IMG/VR virus record: IMGVR_UViG_3300030099_005531
Location: 1 to 32,597 of that record
From: a virus
Direction: 5' to 3' (one strand)
DNA: 32,597 bases
The translations under genes and the position numbers were made by a program. This document shows positions 13,585 to 19,591 of the stretch, piece by piece. Below the pieces are notes generated by a model. It was not told where the DNA came from, made no database searches, and was given only the letters and a program-made list of their open reading frames with translations. Every line of letters begins with the position of its first letter. The first letter of the stretch is position 1.

Positions 13585-13860
13585 ATGGCAAACTCAGATG
13601 TACAAGCCAAACGCTTGACAGGCACAGGCGCGGCCTCTACTGGTCGCGCTCGGTTGCGTCAGGTTCAGGTTTTGGTAGGAGGAACAGCAGGTCGGCTAAC
13701 TTTTTCTGATGGCAATGGAGGTTCAACCCTTCTTGATTTAGATTTTACGGCAAGCCAAACACACTCTGTAAATATTCCAGATGAGGGTGTGCTGTTTACT
13801 GACGATATCCATGTTGCTACCGCAACAAACATCACTGCAATGACGATATTCTATGCGTAG
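13585..13860 (+). CDS. Small structural protein (91 aa)
   Basis: A compact beta-type protein: 'GRARLRQVQVLVGGTAGRLTFSDGNGGSTLLDLDF', then 'VNIPDEGVLFTDDIHV'. It reads like a single beta-sandwich and follows the head protein with an AAGGAGAG ribosome site. Proteins of this kind often decorate capsids or seal connectors; no firm family. Confidence 0.6.
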   Translation: MANSDVQAKRLTGTGAASTGRARLRQVQVLVGGTAGRLTFSDGNGGSTLLDLDFTASQTHSVNIPDEGVLFTDDIHVATATNITAMTIFYA

Positions 13861-13868
13861 GGATTACA

Positions 13869-14153
13869 ATGGCTACAACAAAAGATGTCAAAAGAAGCCC
13901 ATCTGGTAGGCTTACCTACCGTGGTATGACTTTTTCGGGGTATAATAAACCAAAAAAGACCCCAAATGGGCCAAAAAAATCTGCTGTTTTAGCTAAAAAA
14001 GGTAATGAAGTCAAATTAGTACGGTTTGGTGACCCAAACATGAGTATTAAAAAAGACCAGCCTGCTAGAAGAAAATCATTCCGAGCAAGACATAATTGTG
14101 CCACAGCTAAAGATAAATTTAGTGCGCGATATTGGTCTTGTAAGGCATGGTGA
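13869..14153 (+). CDS. DUF6321-like small basic protein
   Basis: 94 residues ending in the conserved 'VRFGDPNMSIKKDQPARRKSFRARHNC' block and 'KDKFSARYWSCKAW'. I recognise this as the small family I recall as DUF6321, widespread in marine phages, with paired Cys (in 'RHNCATA' and 'YWSCKAW') and a His that could hold a metal. Basic charge suggests binding to DNA or to the virion interior. Function unproven. Confidence 0.75.
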   Translation: MATTKDVKRSPSGRLTYRGMTFSGYNKPKKTPNGPKKSAVLAKKGNEVKLVRFGDPNMSIKKDQPARRKSFRARHNCATAKDKFSARYWSCKAW

Positions 14154-14182
14154 TATAGATCATGGCAATATCGAGGAGTCAA

Positions 14183-14353
14183 ATGTCAAAACAAATTAGA
14201 AAAGTAGGCAGGAAAAAACCTCCTGGACTTTATGCTAATCTCAACGCAAAAAGAAAACGTATCGCTGCAGGAAGTGGTGAAAAAATGCGTAAGGTTGGAC
14301 AAAAGGGCGCCCCTAAAAAAGGTGCATTTGCAGCCATCAGAAGGAGGACATAA
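14183..14353 (+). CDS. Small basic protein with KRKRIAAGSGEKMRK motif (56 aa)
   Basis: The motif 'GLYANLNAKRKRIAAGSGEKMRKVGQKGAP' fills most of the protein and is one I know from many marine phage genomes, usually near the DUF6321-like gene as here. I start at ATG 14183 because GAGGAG sits five bases upstream; the ATG at 14162 would add a seven-residue leader without such a site. Its stop overlaps the next start by one base. Role unknown, probably virion DNA or RNA binding. Confidence 0.7.
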   Translation: MSKQIRKVGRKKPPGLYANLNAKRKRIAAGSGEKMRKVGQKGAPKKGAFAAIRRRT

Positions 14354-14769
14354 TGGCAAAAAAACCACCAAAGCCTAAAGATGCTAAAGAGGCGAGGTTT
14401 CGTAAAAGAAACAGAGAAGAAGATCGTGAAACGTATGAATATTTAGACAAACAGTCTAGAAGAAATGGGCCTGTTAAAAAAGACCCACCACCTAAACCGA
14501 AGAAAAAACCAATCAAAAAAAGAGAGGGCGGAGAAGTGAAAAAACCAAAGAAAATGAGTATGGGCGGTAAAGTATCTATGCCTAAAAAAATGAAGCGTGG
14601 CGGTAAAGTATCTATGCCAAAGAAAATGAGCAGAGGCGGTAAAGTCTCTATGCCAAAGAAAATGAGTAGAGGCGGTAAAGTTTCTATGCCAAAGAAAATG
14701 AGCCGTGGAGGTCGTGTAAAAAAGATGGCTAAAGGCGGTAAAGTAGTCATCAAAGGCCCTTACAGTTAA
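14353..14769 (+). CDS. RGG-type tandem-repeat basic protein (138 aa)
   Basis: After a charged helical N-terminus (1-60) the protein consists of the 12-residue unit 'MPKKMSRGGKVS' repeated about five times, with one degenerate copy on each side. The unit pairs two lysines with an RGG turn, a pattern found in nucleic-acid-binding tails. No globular domain is seen after residue 60. It follows two other basic proteins and may condense DNA or RNA or line the head. The identical Gly-Gly-Lys-Val motif also occurs in other tail proteins here. Confidence 0.7.
   Translation: MAKKPPKPKDAKEARFRKRNREEDRETYEYLDKQSRRNGPVKKDPPPKPKKKPIKKREGGEVKKPKKMSMGGKVSMPKKMKRGGKVSMPKKMSRGGKVSMPKKMSRGGKVSMPKKMSRGGRVKKMAKGGKVVIKGPYS
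14542..14721 (+). repeat. Five 36-bp tandem repeats coding MPKKMSRGGKVS
   Basis: Units begin at 14542 (degenerate), 14578, 14614, 14650 and 14686. They keep the reading frame and differ mainly at third bases and in the MSR/MKR/MSM position, so selection has kept the protein while copy number is likely to vary between relatives. Confidence 0.8.
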
Positions 14770-14779
14770 GGTGTAATTA

Positions 14780-15682
14780 ATGGCAGTTTCTGGTTCTACT
14801 GATTTTGAACTTGATGTAGCTGAGTACGTCGAGGAAGCATTTGAAAGGTGTGGCCTCGAAGTGCGTACAGGTTATGATCTTACGAGTGCGCGTAGATCTT
14901 TAAATTTATTGTTTGCTGATTGGGCTAATCGTGGTCTGAATAGATGGACAATAGAGCAAGCTACGTTACCTCTAGCTTCAGGTATAGCTATATACCCTGC
15001 TGGAACATTAACTATGACAGTTGCAGCCAGTGGTTCATTTTCGGTAGGAGAAACTATAACAGGTGGTACGAGCGGAGCTACGGCAAGTATAACTAGCATC
15101 CGCTCTTCTACCGCTATAGATATTACAGTGCCAGAGGGAACTTTTTCAGCATCAGAAACAATAACAGGTGGTACAAGTTCAGCTACCACCACAGTTTCTT
15201 CTGCTGTTTCATTAGTGCCAATACAATCTACTATTGATGTATTATCTGCAGTAATAAGAACTGGAACAGGCTCAGGTCAAACAGATGTTGCTATAAGTAG
15301 GATTAGTAGAGATGCGTATATTAATATTGCAAATAAAAACAGTACCTCACGTCCGACGCAATTTTATGTAGATAGATTAATTACCCCTGAAATAAAACTC
15401 TGGCCTACTCCCGATAATAATACGTACACATTAGTTTATGATAAATTAACTCGTATTGATGATGTTGATAATCCACAAAACACAGTAGATGTGCCATTCA
15501 GGTTTTACCCTTGTTTATCTGCAGGGTTGGCGTATTACATTTCTTTAAAACGCGCTCCACAAAGAACACAGCTTTTGAAAGCAGTATATGAAGAAGAGTT
15601 TGAGCGAGCAGCAGCTGAAGATAGAGATAGAGCAAGTTTAAGTTTAACCCCAAGCCGTGATTATTATACGTTTATAAGATGA
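14780..15682 (+). CDS. Head-to-tail adaptor, P22 gp4-like, with inserted beta repeats
   Basis: Closes the portal and links it to the tail. The helical frame is gp4-like: 'FERCGLEVRTGYDLTSARRSLNLLFADWANRGLNRW' near residues 21-56, 'IDVLSAVIRTGTGSGQTDVAISRISR' near 152-177, and the C-terminal helix 'LAYYISLKRAPQRTQLLKAVYEEEFERA'. Between about residues 73 and 147, where relatives run straight from a strand into 'DVLSAVIR', two 'SVGETITGGTSGATA'-type repeats are inserted. The same repeats occur in the adaptor at 15978. GGTG six bases before the ATG. Confidence 0.82.
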   Translation: MAVSGSTDFELDVAEYVEEAFERCGLEVRTGYDLTSARRSLNLLFADWANRGLNRWTIEQATLPLASGIAIYPAGTLTMTVAASGSFSVGETITGGTSGATASITSIRSSTAIDITVPEGTFSASETITGGTSSATTTVSSAVSLVPIQSTIDVLSAVIRTGTGSGQTDVAISRISRDAYINIANKNSTSRPTQFYVDRLITPEIKLWPTPDNNTYTLVYDKLTRIDDVDNPQNTVDVPFRFYPCLSAGLAYYISLKRAPQRTQLLKAVYEEEFERAAAEDRDRASLSLTPSRDYYTFIR

Positions 15683-15981
15683 AGTATGCTTCTGGAAAAT
15701 ACGCAAGAGCGATTTGTGACAGGTGTGGGTTTGAGTTCCCATACATTTCTTTGCAGAAAGAGTGGAATGGATTAAAAGTTTGTACAGATTGTTTTGAGCC
15801 TAAACACCCACAACTAGAGCCTCCTCCGCCTCCTTTTGAACCAGAGGCCTTATTTGACCCAAGGCCAGATAGAGCTGAGGGGTTAGATATTTTTGTTGGG
15901 CAGAGAACATTTCCTGTTTTGTCTAATGCTTCCACACATGCAATCACTTCTATTGGTAGAGTGGAGGTTGTCGTATCATGA
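15679..15981 (+). CDS. Zinc-ribbon-like small protein (100 aa)
   Basis: 'CDRCGFEFPYISLQKEWNGLKVCTDCFEPKHPQ' (C13, C16, C35, C38) is a two-knuckle CxxC...CxxC zinc ribbon. A Pro-rich hinge ('PPPPPFEPE') follows, then a beta-type C-terminus. It overlaps the genes on both sides by four bases, so it is made with the two adaptors. The same protein type accompanies head-tail connector genes in marine podoviruses. Probably a structural knuckle in the connector. Confidence 0.75.
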   Translation: MKYASGKYARAICDRCGFEFPYISLQKEWNGLKVCTDCFEPKHPQLEPPPPPFEPEALFDPRPDRAEGLDIFVGQRTFPVLSNASTHAITSIGRVEVVVS

Positions 15982-16832
15982 GTTTTACATACAGCACTCT
16001 CAAAGACGCTATTAAAAACTACACGCAAAACACAGAAACAGTTTTCTTAAATTCTATGGATATGTTTATTCGTTTAGCAGAAGAGCGTATTTTAAAATCA
16101 ACTCAATTAAACGTATTTCAAAAAAATGTGACGGGAACACTTTTGTTAGGAAGTGAGTACCTAGCTGTTCCTAGTGATTTTTTATCACCTCACTCACTAA
16201 GTATTACGAATAATAGCTTGTATGAGTATTTACAATTTAAAGAACTTGAGTTTGTGCAATCATACAATCCTAATGCTTCGGCAACAGGCACCCCGAAATA
16301 CTATGGACAATTTGATGCTAACTATTTTATTCTAGCTCCCACCCCCGACGCGACATATACAGTTAGTCTAAGTTATTTTCATAGACCTACCAGCTTAACG
16401 CAAAGTTTATATCTTTTAACCCTGAGTACAGTATCAGGGACATTTGTTGTTGGTGAAACTATTACTGGCGGTACAAGCGGACAAAGTTCAACTATAGGGG
16501 TTGTTGAAAGTGCCACCAGTTTGACCGTTGGCATACCAAGTCAAAATTATACTGTTGGTGAAACTATCACTGGCGGTACAAGTGGTGCGACTGCTGTAAT
16601 CACTGCCGTTGGTGCAGATACAACAAATAGTTGGTTAAGTGAAAATGCTGAGGTAGCTCTTTTGTATGCCTCACTTGCTGAGTGCTACCTTTTTATGAAA
16701 GGTGAGCAAGATGTAATGAATATGTACAACCAACGGTATGGGGAAGCAATCAATCGCTTGAAAAATTTAGGCGAGGCATTAGAAGTTACAGATGATTATT
16801 CTGCAGGTTATATTAAGAAAGAAAGAACGTAA
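15978..16832 (+). CDS. Phage adaptor protein with inserted beta repeats
   Basis: A 284-residue connector protein of a family I know as phage adaptor (DUF6682-like; number from memory): 'MDMFIRLAEERILKS', 'NVTGTLLLGSEYLAVPSDFLSPHSLSI', 'GTPKYYGQFDANYFILAPTPDATYTVSLSYF'. The chain is then broken by two copies of 'VGETITGGTSG' repeats (about residues 151-215) before resuming with 'WLSENAEVALLYASLAECYLFMKGEQDV' and the usual C-terminal helix 'NRLKNLGEALEV'. The insertion is the same module found in the gp4-like protein. Confidence 0.78.
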   Translation: MSFTYSTLKDAIKNYTQNTETVFLNSMDMFIRLAEERILKSTQLNVFQKNVTGTLLLGSEYLAVPSDFLSPHSLSITNNSLYEYLQFKELEFVQSYNPNASATGTPKYYGQFDANYFILAPTPDATYTVSLSYFHRPTSLTQSLYLLTLSTVSGTFVVGETITGGTSGQSSTIGVVESATSLTVGIPSQNYTVGETITGGTSGATAVITAVGADTTNSWLSENAEVALLYASLAECYLFMKGEQDVMNMYNQRYGEAINRLKNLGEALEVTDDYSAGYIKKERT

Positions 16833-17125
16833 TGTTTACAGATACTCTAAGTTTACCAAGCGACTTTCAAGTTGAGGTGCATACGACTAATAATAGAGGT
16901 GCAAGCCCCGAAGAAATAGCTGCAAGATGTGTAAAAAAACTCGTTTATGTTTCTGATAAAGCAGAACCTGCAATACGAGATCAAGCCCATGCCTTTGCTG
17001 CACATATTGAAAAAGTGATTGCCTCTTACATGAAACAAGCTGTACAAAGTGATAGAACGACAGTTTTTAACGCTTTAGTAGACGCAGGACACCCAGAACT
17101 AGCTGAACTGATAAGGAGACTCTAA
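16832..17125 (+). CDS. Conserved small helical protein (97 aa)
   Basis: Starts one base inside the previous stop. Helical after residue 22: 'SPEEIAARCVKKLVYVSDKAEPAIRDQAHAFAAHIEKVI', then 'MKQAVQSDRTTVFNALVDAGHPELAELIRRL'. The final motif ('RTTVxNALxDAGHPxLAELIRRL') is conserved in marine podoviruses. Function unknown; position among the connector genes suggests a virion or chaperone role. Confidence 0.7.
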   Translation: MFTDTLSLPSDFQVEVHTTNNRGASPEEIAARCVKKLVYVSDKAEPAIRDQAHAFAAHIEKVIASYMKQAVQSDRTTVFNALVDAGHPELAELIRRL

Positions 17126-17126
17126 T

Positions 17127-17585
17127 ATGGCGTTTAGTGGGAATTTTATGTGTACCTCTTTTAAAAAAGAGTTACTCTTCGGCGTACACGATTTTGATAC
17201 ATCTGCTTCAGGTGATACATTTAAATTAGCATTGTATACTAACAGTGCCTCGTTTACGGCAGCAACAACAGCTTACACCACCAGTAATGAAGTCACTGGA
17301 ACTAATTACTCTGCAGGGGGAGGAACATTAAATTCAGTAGACCCTTCTACTACAGGGACAACAGCTATTGTAGATTTTGATGATTTAGTTTTTTCCACCG
17401 TTACAATATCTAATGTCAGGGGAGCTTTGATTTATAATACAACCCCTAATACAACATCTACTTCTGTGAGTAATCCAACAGTCCTTGTTTTAGATTTTAG
17501 TTCGGATAAAGCAGCTAGTGCAGGGGATTTTACTATTGTGTTTCCTACAGCAGATGCTTCAAATGCGATAATACGGATTGCTTAA
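17127..17585 (+). CDS. Virion structural protein (152 aa)
   Basis: Begins with 'FSGNFMCTSFKKELLFGVHDF', then 'FKLALYTNSASFTAATTAYTTSNEVTGTNYSAGGGTL', a header and body I know from a widespread phage structural protein. It is beta-rich, with a Thr/Ser/Asn-heavy surface. AAGGAG lies upstream. Probably a head or tail ornament; exact place in the virion unknown. Confidence 0.75.
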   Translation: MAFSGNFMCTSFKKELLFGVHDFDTSASGDTFKLALYTNSASFTAATTAYTTSNEVTGTNYSAGGGTLNSVDPSTTGTTAIVDFDDLVFSTVTISNVRGALIYNTTPNTTSTSVSNPTVLVLDFSSDKAASAGDFTIVFPTADASNAIIRIA

Positions 17586-18314
17586 ATGACAGATATAGTT
17601 GTTCCATTTACAGGTTGGGGAAGTCTCAGTCAGGCGTGGAACGAGCAATCGTGGGGTGCTGATTTAGATACAGCTAAAACCGTCACAGTTGTTTCAACAG
17701 GAAGCGGTAATAAATATGTTATTGATGGCACTCAACAAGCTACACTTTATTTAGCTAGAGGAGCAACATACGTTTTTGACGTTTCAGATAGTTCTGTTAG
17801 TGGTCACCCACTACAGTTTTCTACAACTTCTGATGGGACGCATGGGGGTGGTTCTGCTTATACATCAGGAGTAACAGTTTCGGGTTCTGCTGGTTCGGGT
17901 GGTGCAACAGTTACTTTTGTAGTTCCTTTTGATGCACCTGATACATTATATTATTATTGTTCTAATCATAGTGGTATGGGTGGAACAGCAAATATTTTCA
18001 CTTCCTCTATAGTACCTATCGCTACTGGAGCAACCACAGCCGTTGCAGCTGCAGGAGGCACAGCAGTTACAATCACTGGAATCCCAAGCACAGGTGGCGT
18101 AGGTTCCGTTCAAATTTCAGGTGCAGATACTTCTTTTGTAGTTTCTACTGCAGATCTCACTATGACAGGTCTGGTAAATGGTGTAACTGTGATTGGCGAT
18201 GCAAATATTGTAAATGTCACAAGCGCAGGTGCAGTCGGTGTTGTGGGTGTTGGTTTTGTTTGGGGGCTGAATGTACCAGACCAAGATCCTAATTGGCAAG
18301 AAATAGCGGCATAA
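17586..18314 (+). CDS. Structural protein with cupredoxin-like domain
   Basis: A short N-terminal Trp-rich part ('FTGWGSLSQAWNEQSWG') precedes a domain at about 32-137 that reads as a cupredoxin: strand 'YVFDV', then H74 in 'GHPLQFS', and 'YYYCSNHSGMGG' with C125, H128 and M131. His, then Cys-x2-His-x2-Met is the type 1 copper ligand set in amicyanin spacing. The C-terminal third ('TGLVNGVTVIGDANIVNVTSAGAVGVVG') is a separate beta-rich part. It lies among structural genes, so the domain may sit on the virion. Copper binding is inferred from the ligands only. Confidence 0.72.
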   Translation: MTDIVVPFTGWGSLSQAWNEQSWGADLDTAKTVTVVSTGSGNKYVIDGTQQATLYLARGATYVFDVSDSSVSGHPLQFSTTSDGTHGGGSAYTSGVTVSGSAGSGGATVTFVVPFDAPDTLYYYCSNHSGMGGTANIFTSSIVPIATGATTAVAAAGGTAVTITGIPSTGGVGSVQISGADTSFVVSTADLTMTGLVNGVTVIGDANIVNVTSAGAVGVVGVGFVWGLNVPDQDPNWQEIAA

Positions 18315-18323
18315 GGAGTTAAA

Positions 18324-19190
18324 ATGAGTACATATGTAAATAATTTACGGTTAGAAGAGATAGGTTCTGGTGAGCGTTCAGGAACGTGGGGAACTGCAAC
18401 AAACACAAATTTAGAGCTGATAGGTGAGGCTTTTGGTTATGGCACGGAAGCATTAAGTGATGCTTCTACAGCTACGATTACAATGGCAGATGCGATTTCT
18501 GACGGTGTTAGATCCTTTTATCTTAAACTTACTGGTGCATTAGGACAAAACTGTACAGTTACTCTTGCCCCAAACACTGTTTCTAAAATATGGATAATTG
18601 AAAATGCTACCACAGATTCAGGTTCTAGTGGCCCTTACTCTACGATTATTAAACAAGGCAGTGGAGCGACAGTTACTATTCCCAATGGCAAAGTAAAGGT
18701 AGTTGTTACAGATGGTGGTGGTGCTAGTGGTATTGTTTACGATGCTTTTACCGATTTAAGTGTTGCAGGGACGTTTGATGTTGCAGGAGCTATTACAGGT
18801 GCAAGCACTATTTCTGGAACAACTATTACTGCTTCAACTGCTCTTGTGCCTGATGCTTCTGGGGGAGCTGATATAGGAACAACTTCTTTAGAGTGGGGTG
18901 ATGTTTACATTGCAGATGATAAGAAAATTAAATTCGGTAATGATCAAGATGTAAGTATAGAGTATGATGAAGATGGGACAGACACTCTTCTTATAACAGG
19001 AAATTCCACATTTAGCGGAAATGCAACCATAGCTGATGGTACAAACAATTTTACTATTGCTTCGCATGATGGTAGTAATGGATTAGTATTAGGTTCTACT
19101 CTAGTTACTGTTACAGCAACAGAAATAAATGCGGTGACCAGTAAAGCAAGCACAGGAAAAGCGATTGCAATGGCTATGGTTTTCGGTTAA
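18324..19190 (+). CDS. Tail fibre-like structural protein
   Basis: Starts 'STYVNNLRLEEIGSGERSGTWGTATNTNLELIGEAFGYG', a header I have seen on tail fibre and appendage proteins of marine phages. The middle is beta-rich and the 'GGADIGTTSLEWGDVYIADDKKIKFGNDQDVSIEY' block (about residues 178-212) is typical of a fibre domain preceding a trimeric tip. It ends 'TEINAVTSKASTGKAIAMAMVFG'. Probably a tail fibre or appendage; host binding is inferred. Confidence 0.7.
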   Translation: MSTYVNNLRLEEIGSGERSGTWGTATNTNLELIGEAFGYGTEALSDASTATITMADAISDGVRSFYLKLTGALGQNCTVTLAPNTVSKIWIIENATTDSGSSGPYSTIIKQGSGATVTIPNGKVKVVVTDGGGASGIVYDAFTDLSVAGTFDVAGAITGASTISGTTITASTALVPDASGGADIGTTSLEWGDVYIADDKKIKFGNDQDVSIEYDEDGTDTLLITGNSTFSGNATIADGTNNFTIASHDGSNGLVLGSTLVTVTATEINAVTSKASTGKAIAMAMVFG

Positions 19191-19207
19191 CAGAGAGGAT
19201 ATAAAAA

Positions 19208-19582
19208 ATGGCAGCACCTAATATTGTCAATGTCGCTACTATTACGGCAAAGACAGATACAGCTTTACTTTCATCTACAGCAGCTACTAATGCTTTAAAT
19301 AACCCTGCTTCTTCTGGTAAAGTTATGAAAGTAAACAGTTTGGTTATATCAAATGTAGATGCTTCAGCAGCAGCTACAATAACAATAGGCATATATCCAC
19401 AAGATGATATAGGAGGTACAGCAGTTGTGTATGCAAATGCAGTATCTGTAGCACCTAACTCATTTTTAATAGCAATAGATAAAGATGTTGGAATGTACTT
19501 AGAAGAAGACACATCTCTTGGTGTTACTGCAAGTGCAGCTAATGATTTGACCTACACGATTACATACGAAGAACTGTCGTAA
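19208..19582 (+). CDS. Small beta-rich structural protein (124 aa)
   Basis: 'MAAPNIVNVATITAKTDTALLSSTAATNALNNPASSGKVMKVNSLVISNV' is a header typical of phage structural proteins; the rest has alternating hydrophobic strands and Gly/Asn turns, ending 'DLTYTITYEELS'. GAGAGGA lies upstream. It is next to the propeller genes and may be a base or collar component for them. Confidence 0.6.
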   Translation: MAAPNIVNVATITAKTDTALLSSTAATNALNNPASSGKVMKVNSLVISNVDASAAATITIGIYPQDDIGGTAVVYANAVSVAPNSFLIAIDKDVGMYLEEDTSLGVTASAANDLTYTITYEELS

Positions 19583-19591
19583 GGGATGTAA

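Noticed and set aside
13035-13625. 196-residue open frame on the - strand
   Set aside because: It is the antisense of a real structural gene with good ribosome site and a family header; its composition follows from the Thr/Ala/Gly-rich sense codons.
14542-14721. CRISPR-like regular repeats
   Set aside because: Units are contiguous, without spacers, and code in frame.
14337-14753. 138-residue open frame on the - strand with repeats
   Set aside because: It is the mirror of the MPKKMSRGGKVS repeats; the sense gene fits the operon and start signals.
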